Of a DNA stretch of 64,000 nucleotides, positions 24,939 to 33,115 are shown piece after piece. The notes beneath the pieces were generated by a model. That model searched no databases and was not told where the DNA came from. It saw only the letters and a list, made by a program, of their open reading frames with translations. The DNA is from Actinoallomurus sp040655075 (GTDB lineage Bacteria > Actinomycetota > Actinomycetes > Streptosporangiales > Streptosporangiaceae): NCBI RefSeq assembly GCF_040655075.1, contig NZ_JBFAJC010000027.1, positions 1 to 64,000 of the forward strand, given 5' to 3'. Both the position numbers and the translations under genes were made by a program. Each line of letters begins with the position of its first letter. Positions within the stretch are counted from its first letter, which is position 1.

Positions 24939-26996
24939 ATGGTGGGAAGGCGAAGACGCGAACGGAACCGGTGGCTCCGGTATGCGGTGCTGGGGCTGCG
25001 CAGCCTCGTCCCGCGCAAGGGCCGCAGGTGGCGCCTGGTCCGGCGGACCGGATACGTGTTCGGGGGTCTCCTCCTCATTCTCGGGGTCGCCATCGGCGTG
25101 ATGTACACGCAGGTCAAGGTGCCCCCGGTCAGCGCCGCGGCGCGGGCGGAGGCCAGCATCCTCTACTACCGGGACGGCACTCAGCTCGCCCAGGTCGGGC
25201 GGCTCAACCGCGTCGCCGTGCCGCTGCGCGCCGTGCCTGCGCACCTGCGCGGCGCCGTGCTCGCCGCCGAGCAGCGCGGCTTCTACCGCGACCCGGTCGT
25301 CTCGCCGGTCGGCACGGGCCGCGCGGTGTGGGCCGCGATGTCCGGCGGCGCACGCCAGGGCGGATCCGGCATCGCCCAGCAGTACGTCAAGGTCGCCTAC
25401 CTGGACCCGCGCCAGACCCTCACCCGCAAGGTCAAAGAGCTGTTCATCGCGGTCAAGCTGAGCCGGTCCCGATCCAAGGACTGGATCCTCGAGCAGTACC
25501 TCAACACCGTCTACTTCGGGCGCGGGGCGTACGGGGTGCAGGCGGCCGCGCAGGCGTACTTCCGCAAGGACGTCGGCGCGCTCACGCCCGCCGAGAGCGC
25601 GCTGCTGGCCGGGGTGATCCAGGCGCCGTCGTACCTCGACCCGGCGCTCGGGCACACCGCCCAGACGCAGGCCCGCTGGCGGTACGTCATCGACGGCATG
25701 ATGACCACGGGCGTGCTGCCGAAGGGACCGCGGCCGGCGTTCCCGAAGGTCGCGCCCGCCCACAGCGACCCGCTGTACGGCGGGCAGCGCGGCTACCTCA
25801 TCGAGCGGATCACCAGCGAACTGCACGCCCGCGGTTTCGACGACGACCAGATCTACCGGCGCGGCCTGCGGGTGACCACGACCCTCGACCCCACGATGCA
25901 GGCGGAGGCCCCCCGCGCGGTGGCCGGGGCGCTCGGCAAGGACAAGGACCTGGAGGCCGGGCTCGTCTCGGTACGGCCCGGCACCGGCGACATCCTCGCG
26001 GCGTACGGCGGGCGGGACTATCTCAAGCACCAGTACGACAACGCGTTCCTCGCCGACCTGCCCTCCGGGTCGTCGTTCTTCCCCTTCGTCCTGGCCACGG
26101 CGCTGGAGAACGGCATCGGGCTGCGCAGCACCGTCGACGCCTCGCAGATGAAGGGCGTCTTCAACGACGACGATGACAAGGCGGGCGCGACGGACCTCCT
26201 GCAGGCCCTCGGCCGCTCGTACAACACGGCGTTCGCGCGGCTCGGCGCCCGGACCGGAGCGTCCGCGGCGGGCCGCGTCGGCCTCCCGGCACGGTCCTCG
26301 CCGCCCCGGGTGCACGCCGTCGACCAGGCCGCGGCGTACGCGGCTCTGGTCGACGGCCGGTACGCCGCGCCGCACATCATCTCTCGCGTCGCGGACTCCT
26401 CCGGGAAGCCGCTGCTGACCGTACGGCCCCGCGTCCGCCGGGCGATCTCGGCGGGCGCGGCGGCGGACGTCACCTTCGCCCTGCGGGTCGGCGCCAAGAT
26501 CGCAGGCGACGGGCGACCCGCCGATGCGAAGAAGAGCGACCCGCAACCCGTCCTGCTCGAACAGCCGATGGCCGGCAAGATCGGCACTACGGACCACAAC
26601 GCCGCGGCCTGGTACTGCGGCTACACGCCGAGCGTCGCCACCGCCGTGGTCACGTACCGCGATAGCAACCTCCCGTTGATCAATCACGGTGACGCGCCCC
26701 TGCGCGAGACCACGAACACGCCGGCCGCGATCTGGCAGGCGTTCATGACGGCCGCCGTCGTCGCCAATCCCGGCGAAGCGTTCCCGGCGCCCGCCTGGGT
26801 CGGGAAGACCCGCCGGTTCGCGACACCCAGCCCGACCCCCACGCCGACCGTCTCGTCGCCCGCCGCGCAGCCGTCCACGGGGATCCCCGCGGGCGTCGTG
26901 CCCAATCCGCGGCGGCCCTTCGAGCCGCCGGACGTGCGCAAGCAGAAACAGGCGGCCAAGAAGGCCCGCTCACCCGTCGGAACGGCATCGCCCTGA
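24939..26996 (+). CDS. Class A penicillin-binding-like protein with altered active sites
   Basis: A 685-residue bifunctional-PBP-type protein. A basic N-terminus and one membrane helix (about 38-58) are followed by a GT51 domain (about 70-260) and a transpeptidase-like domain (about 310-610), ending in a Pro/Thr-rich tail. In GT51, the EDxxFxxH motif reads EQRGFYRD; Glu111 is kept. In the transpeptidase domain, SxxK reads SSFF (Ser378 kept, the Lys position 381 is Phe). SYN is kept and KTG is KIG. Peptide crosslinking is therefore doubtful. It is divergent from the two-component operon. Start ATG 24939 is chosen over an upstream TTG. Confidence 0.85.
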   Translation: MVGRRRRERNRWLRYAVLGLRSLVPRKGRRWRLVRRTGYVFGGLLLILGVAIGVMYTQVKVPPVSAAARAEASILYYRDGTQLAQVGRLNRVAVPLRAVPAHLRGAVLAAEQRGFYRDPVVSPVGTGRAVWAAMSGGARQGGSGIAQQYVKVAYLDPRQTLTRKVKELFIAVKLSRSRSKDWILEQYLNTVYFGRGAYGVQAAAQAYFRKDVGALTPAESALLAGVIQAPSYLDPALGHTAQTQARWRYVIDGMMTTGVLPKGPRPAFPKVAPAHSDPLYGGQRGYLIERITSELHARGFDDDQIYRRGLRVTTTLDPTMQAEAPRAVAGALGKDKDLEAGLVSVRPGTGDILAAYGGRDYLKHQYDNAFLADLPSGSSFFPFVLATALENGIGLRSTVDASQMKGVFNDDDDKAGATDLLQALGRSYNTAFARLGARTGASAAGRVGLPARSSPPRVHAVDQAAAYAALVDGRYAAPHIISRVADSSGKPLLTVRPRVRRAISAGAAADVTFALRVGAKIAGDGRPADAKKSDPQPVLLEQPMAGKIGTTDHNAAAWYCGYTPSVATAVVTYRDSNLPLINHGDAPLRETTNTPAAIWQAFMTAAVVANPGEAFPAPAWVGKTRRFATPSPTPTPTVSSPAAQPSTGIPAGVVPNPRRPFEPPDVRKQKQAAKKARSPVGTASP

Positions 26997-27228
26997 GGGC
27001 CTGGTCGCGTTCGTCCTCGGTCGTCCTCCCGAGGCCGGAAGCGGCATGGGCACGGATCAACGAGGTCTCGGCGGCGGTGCGCCGGCCGGGATTGTGAACC
27101 CAGCGCTCATCACTGCGTTGCCGATACAGTTGTTGATCATGGTCCTGACCTCGCAGGATCCTTAAGTCATCGCCACACCGCAAGCGATCGAGCGACCAGG
27201 TGTGCGTGGTGACGAGAGGAGGTGCGCG

Positions 27229-27258
27229 ATGACCTGCTTCGACATCGGCTGGCCGTAA
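27229..27258 (+). CDS. Nine-codon mini-ORF with a perfect ribosome site
   Basis: ATG at 27229 is preceded 5 bases upstream by AGGAGGT (27217-27223), the best Shine-Dalgarno match in the window. The frame gives MTCFDIGWP and then a stop. An in-frame GTG at 27202 would make 18 residues. A strong terminator hairpin begins 20 bases after the stop. No downstream gene on this strand could be under leader control, because the next gene is convergent. It could be a peptide gene, a regulatory RNA or a chance match. Confidence 0.35.
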   Translation: MTCFDIGWP

Positions 27259-27278
27259 AGCCCGAATGACCTGGCAGC

Positions 27279-27308
27279 GGCCGGCCCCGCCCTCGGGCGG
27301 GGCCGGCC
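27279..27308. terminator. Strong GC hairpin terminator
   Basis: Arms GGCCGGCCCCGCC (27279-27291) and GGCGGGGCCGGCC (27296-27308) with a 4-base loop, between the mini-ORF and the convergent lipoprotein gene. Confidence 0.8.
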
Positions 27309-27318
27309 GCCTAGGCGT

Positions 27319-28089
27319 CTAGGCGAGGGCGGAGCAGCCGGCCTCGTCGGGAAGGAGTGGCCGGAACTGCACCCGGTACGGCCGGCCGTGGTCCTCCCAG
27401 TCGCTCCACCGGCCGGTCGGCGAGGACAGCCGTACGGCCGTACGGGCGTCCGCACCCGTGAGCAGGGTGCAGATCCTCGTGCCCACCCGGGTCCCCGAGC
27501 CGAGGGGAGCGGTGAACGGCCAGCTCCGCGCCCCGGCCGCGGCCCCGGGGACCGCCAGCGCCGCGACCTTGGCCGGGCGGTACGGGCGCGGCGCGGCCGC
27601 CAGGTCCGTACGCGGCCATTTGGCCGGATCGAGCCGGGCCAGGAACGCCGCCGTCCTGGCGTCGGTGACCGGCTGCACGACCTTCGTCGCACGCGGCCGT
27701 CCGTCGACGACGAAGGTGATGACCTTGTACATGGCATCCGCCATACGCGGACTCGCCACCGTCCGCGGTGTGGCGAGCCCGGCCTCCTGAGCCGCTGCCA
27801 CGAGCCCGCGCAGCGCCTGGGGCGTCAGCCGGTACTCCGTCAGCGGGCCGGATCCGGCGATCGCCCGCCCGTCGCCGTACAACGAGAAGTCCGGCAGGCT
27901 CCCCGGGCCGCCGAGCCCGGCGAAGCCCCCGCTGGTACTCGTCCGCAGGACCAGCCCCCGCCCCAGCGTCACGGGCGCCGAAGACGGCCCCGGAGTCGAC
28001 GAGGGATCGAGCTTGGCCTCCGAACGTCCGGAACAGCCGGCCGCCATCAGGACGGCTCCGGCGCATGCCACCACGACCATGGCCTTCAT
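27319..28089 (-). CDS. Putative lipoprotein of unknown function
   Basis: A 256-residue protein with a signal peptide and lipobox (VLMAAGC, Cys about 19), a Ser/Pro-rich linker and then a domain of mixed strands (FSLYGDGRAIAGSGPLTEYR, YKVITFVVDGRPRATK). I do not recognise the domain with certainty; the pattern resembles secreted actinomycete lipoproteins with one repeated sheet module. The start ATG 28089 has GAGGAG 9 bases upstream. It stands alone, convergent with the mini-ORF region. Confidence 0.75.
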   Translation of the reverse strand: MKAMVVVACAGAVLMAAGCSGRSEAKLDPSSTPGPSSAPVTLGRGLVLRTSTSGGFAGLGGPGSLPDFSLYGDGRAIAGSGPLTEYRLTPQALRGLVAAAQEAGLATPRTVASPRMADAMYKVITFVVDGRPRATKVVQPVTDARTAAFLARLDPAKWPRTDLAAAPRPYRPAKVAALAVPGAAAGARSWPFTAPLGSGTRVGTRICTLLTGADARTAVRLSSPTGRWSDWEDHGRPYRVQFRPLLPDEAGCSALA

Positions 28090-28399
28090 CGGTGATCGCT
28101 CCTCAGTGCGTGGCGCGTCCCCAGAAGTCAGACGTTTTCCGAGGCCGCGCGGTTCCCTGACAGGTCGGGGGGAGCGGTTCTGGTTCGGGGGAGTGAACTG
28201 CTGGGGCCTAAGTGTAAGGGTGTACATGACGATCTGTAGTTACTCACGATCTGAGTGTGAAGTGAGCGCGCCCAGGACGCCGGCCCCCGCCGCTGTGTGA
28301 CACCCGCGCTCGGTGGCGTAGGTCACATGGCCGTGCCGTCACAAGGATCGGGTCGCCGGCATCTCTTGTTCGACCGGCTACAACAGCAAGGAGCGCACG

Positions 28400-28882
28400 A
28401 TGACTGCTCGTCTGAACCTGTTCGGCAACCCGACCTCGACCGCGGCCAAGGCCGCGGGGCACTTCGGCACGGCGAGCAAGACGATCCTCCAGGAGTCGAC
28501 GCTGCCGGCCGCGACCCAGAAGCTGGTGCTGCTGCGCGCCAGTCAGATCAACGGCGACGGTTACGCCACCGACGTGTGGAGCAAGAACGCCGCGCACGCC
28601 GGAGAAGACGCGACCCGCGTCAACCTGGTCGCGGCCTGGCGCGAGTCGACGGTGTTCACCGACGCCGAGCGCGCCGTCCTGGAGTTGACCGAGCAGGGCA
28701 CCCGCATCGCCGACGCGGCCGGTGGCGTCACCGAAGAGGCCTGGGCGAACGCCGCCGAGCACTACGACGAGGACCAGCTGTCGGATCTGGTGATGCTGAT
28801 CGCCCTGATCAACGCCACCAACCGGATGGGCGTCATCGTCGGCAAGCGCGGTGGCGACTACCAGCCCGGCCAACTCGGCTGA
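28400..28882 (+). CDS. AhpD/carboxymuconolactone decarboxylase-like protein lacking the CxxC motif
   Basis: A 160-residue all-helical protein of the AhpD-like superfamily. The active-site block normally reads INGC-x2-C-x-DMH; here it reads INGDGYATDVWSKNAA, so both redox Cys are absent. The rest of the fold signature, such as KLVLLRASQINGDGYATD and the helical C-terminus LSDLVMLIALINATNRMG, is intact. Peroxidase or disulfide function is unlikely. A DoxX-type gene lies 172 bases downstream on the same strand, a common redox pairing. Confidence 0.82.
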   Translation: MTARLNLFGNPTSTAAKAAGHFGTASKTILQESTLPAATQKLVLLRASQINGDGYATDVWSKNAAHAGEDATRVNLVAAWRESTVFTDAERAVLELTEQGTRIADAAGGVTEEAWANAAEHYDEDQLSDLVMLIALINATNRMGVIVGKRGGDYQPGQLG

Positions 28883-28905
28883 CCCTCGATCACCCGTTCG
28901 TAAGA

Positions 28906-28939
28906 CCGGCCCGGACCGGGATCGTCCGATCCGGGCCGG
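28906..28939 (+). terminator. Terminator after the AhpD-like gene
   Basis: 10-bp arms CCGGCCCGGA and TCCGGGCCGG with a 14-base loop, 23 bases after the stop codon. Confidence 0.6.
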
Positions 28940-29054
28940 GGCCCGCGCATGTGTCGGCGCGGCTCCGGGGACCCGGTCGTCAGGCGGCCAGATCCGGCCT
29001 GGGATCGGGGCACCAGCGCCTCAAATTCGACTCGTTCCTCGATAGGAGAACCTC

Positions 29055-29423
29055 ATGGACCTCGCGCTGTGGATCGCTGCCGGACTGCTGGCCGCGGTCG
29101 CCCTGGTCGGCGGTATCACCAAGACGTTCATCCCCAAGGAGAGATTGGCCGCGCAGCATGGCGGCGAGTGGATACAAAACGTCAGCGTCGGATTCGTCAA
29201 GACCCTTGGGATCCTTGAGTTCTTGGCCGCGGTGGGCCTGATCCTGCCCGCCGCGCTGGACATCGCACCGGTCATGGTGCCGGTGACCGCCTTCTGCTGG
29301 ATTCTGCTGATGGTCGGAGCGATGGTCACCCATGGCCGCCTTGGCCAGTTCAAGCTCGTGATGGTGAACTCGGTCTATCTCTTGCTCGCGGCCTTCATCG
29401 CGGGAGGACACCTCGCGACCTGA
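29055..29423 (+). CDS. DoxX-like membrane protein
   Basis: A 122-residue protein with four membrane helices, matching DoxX-like proteins (LGILEFLAAVGLILPAAL motif). GATAGGAGAACCTC gives a good ribosome site before ATG 29055. Adjacent to the AhpD-like gene; role unknown. Confidence 0.82.
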   Translation: MDLALWIAAGLLAAVALVGGITKTFIPKERLAAQHGGEWIQNVSVGFVKTLGILEFLAAVGLILPAALDIAPVMVPVTAFCWILLMVGAMVTHGRLGQFKLVMVNSVYLLLAAFIAGGHLAT

Positions 29424-29510
29424 GCACGGCCCGAACGGCCCGCGTCGGCCGATCCTCCGGGTCGGCTCACCGCCGCCGCGGGCCTGCTCATGCTCAGTCT
29501 TTAGGAACGA

Positions 29511-30248
29511 TCACGGAATGAGATCCCAGGTGCGGGCCCGGGCGGCGCAGTCCTCCCGGAAGGCCGCAGCGTCGAAGACGCCACCGAGATGCGGGGCGAG
29601 ACCGTCCCGGGCGGCGAGCAGGAACTCCGGGCCGTCGAGTCGCCCCGACCGCTCGGGCAGCGCACCGGACAGCGGACGGGCGGCGATCGTCTCCAGGTCC
29701 CGGACGTTGCACAGGTCGTCCAGGCCGGGCCGGTGCGGCCAGGCGCCGATGACGACGCCGGCCAGCTCCAGGCCGTGGTTCGCCATCGCCTCCAGGGTCA
29801 GCGCCGTGTGGTTCAGCGTGCCCAGCCCCGGCCGTACCGCGACCAGAACGGGCGCCCGCAGCGAATGCGCGAGGTCGGCCAGCGTCGCCCCGTCATCGTC
29901 GAACCGGACCAGCAGCCCGCCGGCCCCTTCGACGATGACCAGGTCGCGGTCCAGCGCATGGATCCGATCGGCGGCGGCGACCAGGTCAGGGGACGGCAGC
30001 TCGGCCCGCCGGGCGGCTGCGGCCGGTGACAATGCATCGGTATAGCGGGCGAACTCGTGCAGGTCGCCGACGCCCGCGAGCCGCCGAACCTCGTCCAGGT
30101 CCCCCGGCAGGCCCGGCCGCGCCCCGGTCTGCGCGGGCTTGACCACCGCGACCGACGCCCCCCGCGCCCGCGCCAACGCCGCGACCGCCGCCGTGACGAC
30201 CGTCTTGCCCACGCCGGTGTCCGTCCCGGTGACCACGAGCACACTCAC
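29511..30248 (-). CDS. bioD: ATP-dependent dethiobiotin synthetase
   Basis: A 245-residue enzyme making dethiobiotin from DAPA, CO2 and ATP, the step before biotin synthase. The P-loop GTDTGVGKT lies at residues about 8-16, and EGAGGLLVRF carries the expected metal-binding Glu. Start GTG 30248. bioF lies on the same strand about 1.7 kb upstream, separated by GntR and Uma2 genes. bioA and bioB are not in the window. Confidence 0.93.
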   Translation of the reverse strand: MSVLVVTGTDTGVGKTVVTAAVAALARARGASVAVVKPAQTGARPGLPGDLDEVRRLAGVGDLHEFARYTDALSPAAAARRAELPSPDLVAAADRIHALDRDLVIVEGAGGLLVRFDDDGATLADLAHSLRAPVLVAVRPGLGTLNHTALTLEAMANHGLELAGVVIGAWPHRPGLDDLCNVRDLETIAARPLSGALPERSGRLDGPEFLLAARDGLAPHLGGVFDAAAFREDCAARARTWDLIP

Positions 30249-30372
30249 CCTCGTGACTCTAACCAGTCACGGCGCCGTATCCGCGGCGACACTGCGGCCG
30301 ACGAAGAGGCGAACAAAGATCTGCCGTGTTCGATCCCAGGGATCATCGGACGTATGCGGCGAGCCGCCGCCC

Positions 30373-31032
30373 TTAACGTGGAATCTCGTCCCAGGGCTCC
30401 CACATGTCAGTAGGGATCGCGAATCCGAATGGATCCGGTAGGCGGATGGTCTCCCCGAACTCCCAGGATTGAAGGTGCCGGTACATGCCGCTACTCCGCT
30501 CAGGATTGGAGAAGAACAGGGCCTGTGCGGCGCGGGGGTCGCGATCGACCAGAAGATAGTTGGGGATTCCGGCCTGGGCGTAGCCGCTCCACTTGGTGGC
30601 GGTCCCACGCCTCGGCCCCGGCTGACGGTCGCAGGCGGCATTGGAACGTGAGGTGATCTCGACGACCAGATTCACCTGGTCCGGAAGAAGGCGCCGGACA
30701 TCGGCCTTTCGTGCCTCGTCATACATGCCGACGTCCAGGATGATGAGATCCGGAACATAGCCATCGCGGAGATCACTGAGGTTCAGGTCGGTTACCTGCA
30801 CGCAACGCCAGCGGAAGGTCGGATCCGCGATTCTTGCTTCGACCATGCAGTCGGCGATGTCCTGCACGATGCCGTTGTGGCCAAAGGTCGGACTCGGTGA
30901 CACGACGATTTCCCCTCCGATGACCTCGACCCTGGTGCCGTCGTCAGGGAGGTGGAGGAAGCCGGCCAGTTCACCGCGCACCCATAGGTCGTACGGGGTG
31001 TCCGGGAGCGTGTAGTAATGGGCCACCGCGCT
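30373..31032 (-). CDS. Uma2 family (DUF820) putative PD-(D/E)XK nuclease
   Basis: A 219-residue protein with the Uma2 core: RVEVIGGEIVVSPSPTFGHN, VPDLIILDV (active-site Asp) and VNLVVEITSRSN (Glu-x-x). Families with this fold are abundant in actinomycetes and of unknown in vivo role; the nuclease assignment is by fold only. Start GTG 31032 has GGAGGAG upstream; an in-frame GTG at 31056 is also possible. It lies between bioD and the GntR gene. Confidence 0.85.
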   Translation of the reverse strand, partial: SAVAHYYTLPDTPYDLWVRGELAGFLHLPDDGTRVEVIGGEIVVSPSPTFGHNGIVQDIADCMVEARIADPTFRWRCVQVTDLNLSDLRDGYVPDLIILDVGMYDEARKADVRRLLPDQVNLVVEITSRSNAACDRQPGPRRGTATKWSGYAQAGIPNYLLVDRDPRAAQALFFSNPERSSGMYRHLQSWEFGETIRLPDPFGFAIPTDMWEPWDEIPR

Positions 31033-31142
31033 CACGTTGTGTGACTCCTCCCTCACGATCAGCTCCGGTCATCGTAGGGAACCTGCTCACTGTCCGTACC
31101 CAGAACCGTACATTCCCCGGCGCCTGCTGTCGGGAGGTGAGG

Positions 31143-31895
31143 CTAAGGCGTCTGGTCGCGGCGGCGGAGGCGGGTGATGAACTTGTAGCGGTCGCCGCGG
31201 TAGAAGGACTGGGCCCATTCGACGGGGTGACCGTCGAGGTCGAAGGCGTGCCGGGACAGCAGGAGCAGCGGCAGGCCGACGTCGACGCCCAGGAGTTGGG
31301 CGTCGTCGGGGGTGGCCAGCACGGTCTCGATCGTCTCCTCGGCCTCGGCGAGGTGGACGTCGTACGCGGTGGCGAGCGTCTCGTACAGCGAGCCGTGGCG
31401 CGGGAGCTCCTTGCGGAGGCCGGGGAAGCGGCGTGCGGGCAGGAGGGACGTGTCGATCGACATGGGTTCGCCGTCGGCGAGGCGGAGCCGGTGGATGCGC
31501 AGGGCGCGGCCGCCGGGGCGGATGCCGAGCAGGCCGGCGACACGCTCGTCGGCGGTGACGTAGTCGATGTCGAGGATGCGGGTCTCGGGGTTGAGGCCGT
31601 GGTGCCGCATGTCCTCGGTGTAGCTGACGAGCTGCAGTTCCTGGGCGACCTTCGGCTTGGCGACGAACGTGCCCTTGCCCTGGATGCGCTGCAGGCGTCC
31701 TTCGATCACGAGCTCGGCGAGGGCCTGGCGGACGGTCGTGCGGGAGGTGCCGTACTTCTCGGCGAGGGCGCGTTCGGGCGGCAGGGGGCTACCGGGGGTG
31801 AGGGCCTCGGTCAGCTCGATGAGGCGCTTCTTCAACCGGTAGTACTTCGGGACCCGGGGTTCGATCCCTAGCTCAGGTGCCCGTTCAGCCGTCAC
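31143..31895 (-). CDS. GntR family regulator (HutC/UTRA type)
   Basis: A 250-residue regulator. The N-terminal winged helix shows PLPPERALAEKYGTSRTTVRQALAEL (about residues 38-63), and the C-terminal UTRA ligand domain ends with PVEWAQSFYRGDRYKF. UTRA-type GntR proteins sense small metabolites. It begins 15 bases after the bioF stop, so it may be co-transcribed with bioF; a biotin-linked role is inference only. Confidence 0.9.
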   Translation of the reverse strand: MTAERAPELGIEPRVPKYYRLKKRLIELTEALTPGSPLPPERALAEKYGTSRTTVRQALAELVIEGRLQRIQGKGTFVAKPKVAQELQLVSYTEDMRHHGLNPETRILDIDYVTADERVAGLLGIRPGGRALRIHRLRLADGEPMSIDTSLLPARRFPGLRKELPRHGSLYETLATAYDVHLAEAEETIETVLATPDDAQLLGVDVGLPLLLLSRHAFDLDGHPVEWAQSFYRGDRYKFITRLRRRDQTP

Positions 31896-31910
31896 GCGCT
31901 CTCCTAACGT

Positions 31911-33077
31911 TCATCGCCGCGTCGCTCCGGCGTTAGGAGCAGGGTACGGTCTGGAATCTGCCTTGACAGTAGCCAGGGCCTCGCAGGCTACTGTGAGATC
32001 TGCCTCGGTCAGGTCCGCGCGGGCGGCGAGGCGCAGGCAGGCGCGTCCCTCCGGCACCGACGGTGGCCGGAAGCAGCCGACCCGCACCCCTTGCTCGGCG
32101 CACAGCTCCGCGGCGCGGACGGCGTCGTGGGGATCGCCGATGATCACTGGGACGACGGCGGCGGCCGGGGACGTGGTCTCCAGGCCGAGTTCCCGTGCGA
32201 TGCCGGCCAGTCGGCGGGCGCGTTCGCGGGAGCGTTCGGGCCGGTCCGGCTCTTCCGTGAGCACGTCGAGGGCGGCCAGGGCCGCGCCGGCGCACGCCGG
32301 TGCCAGCCCGGTGTCGAAGGCGAAGGACCGCGCGGTGTCGACGAGGGTCTCGACGACCTCCGGGGCGCCGAGGACCACGCCGCCCTGCGCGCCGAGCGAC
32401 TTGGACAGGGTGGCGGTGAGGACGACGTCGGGCTGCCCGGCGAGTCCGGCGGCGTACGCGGCGCCGCGGCCGTTCGGTCCGACGACGCCGAGTGCGTGGG
32501 CCTCGTCGATCACGAGGATCGCGCCGTGGCGCCGCACGACCTGGTGCAGTTCCCGGAGCGGCGCGATGTCGCCGTCCACGGAGAACACCGAGTCGGTGAC
32601 GACGATCGCGTCACGCGCGCCGGCCAGGGCGGCGTCGGCGGCCGCGACGTCTCCGTGCGGGAACACCGCGACGGCCGCCCGGGAGAGGCGGCAGCCGTCG
32701 ATCAGCGACGCGTGGTTGCCCTGGTCGGACACGATCACCCGGGGACGCAGGGCGGTGACGGCCCCGAGGTTGGCGAGGTAGCCGGAGGAGAACACGAGCG
32801 CGGACGGCATGCCGGTGAACTCCGCGAGGCGGTGCTCCAGCTCGGTGTGCAGCTCCGTCGTCCCGGTGACCAGCCGGGACCCGGTGGAACCCGCGCCCCA
32901 CGTCCGTACGGCCTCGACGGCCCCCTCGATGACTCGCGCGTCGCCGGACAGGCCCAGATAGTCGTTGGAGGCCAGGTCGAGGAGCCGGGGCACGGACGGG
33001 CGGGGACGGAGCGTACGGTGCAGGCCAGCGGCCGTGCGTTCGCGTGTCGCGGCCGTCAGCCGCAGAAGAGGGTCCAC
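31911..33077 (-). CDS. bioF: 8-amino-7-oxononanoate synthase
   Basis: A 388-residue PLP enzyme of the alpha-oxoamine synthase family. It joins pimeloyl thioester and alanine, the first committed step of biotin ring assembly. Seen are the LASNDYLGLSGD start, GSTGSRLVTGT, DEAHALGVVGPNG and the PLP Lys in ATLSKSLGAQGGV. Start GTG 33077 is divergent from pdtaS with a 38-base gap. Downstream on this strand are GntR, Uma2 and bioD. Confidence 0.93.
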   Translation of the reverse strand: MDPLLRLTAATRERTAAGLHRTLRPRPSVPRLLDLASNDYLGLSGDARVIEGAVEAVRTWGAGSTGSRLVTGTTELHTELEHRLAEFTGMPSALVFSSGYLANLGAVTALRPRVIVSDQGNHASLIDGCRLSRAAVAVFPHGDVAAADAALAGARDAIVVTDSVFSVDGDIAPLRELHQVVRRHGAILVIDEAHALGVVGPNGRGAAYAAGLAGQPDVVLTATLSKSLGAQGGVVLGAPEVVETLVDTARSFAFDTGLAPACAGAALAALDVLTEEPDRPERSRERARRLAGIARELGLETTSPAAAVVPVIIGDPHDAVRAAELCAEQGVRVGCFRPPSVPEGRACLRLAARADLTEADLTVACEALATVKADSRPYPAPNAGATRR

Positions 33078-33115
33078 CCGGAAATCATTCCAGCCCCGCC
33101 TGCGATTATGCAGAG

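Noticed and set aside
26743..27183. Minus-strand frame over the PBP 3' end and the gap
   Set aside because: The last part overlaps the PBP gene antisense and the rest shows no family motif; low evidence.
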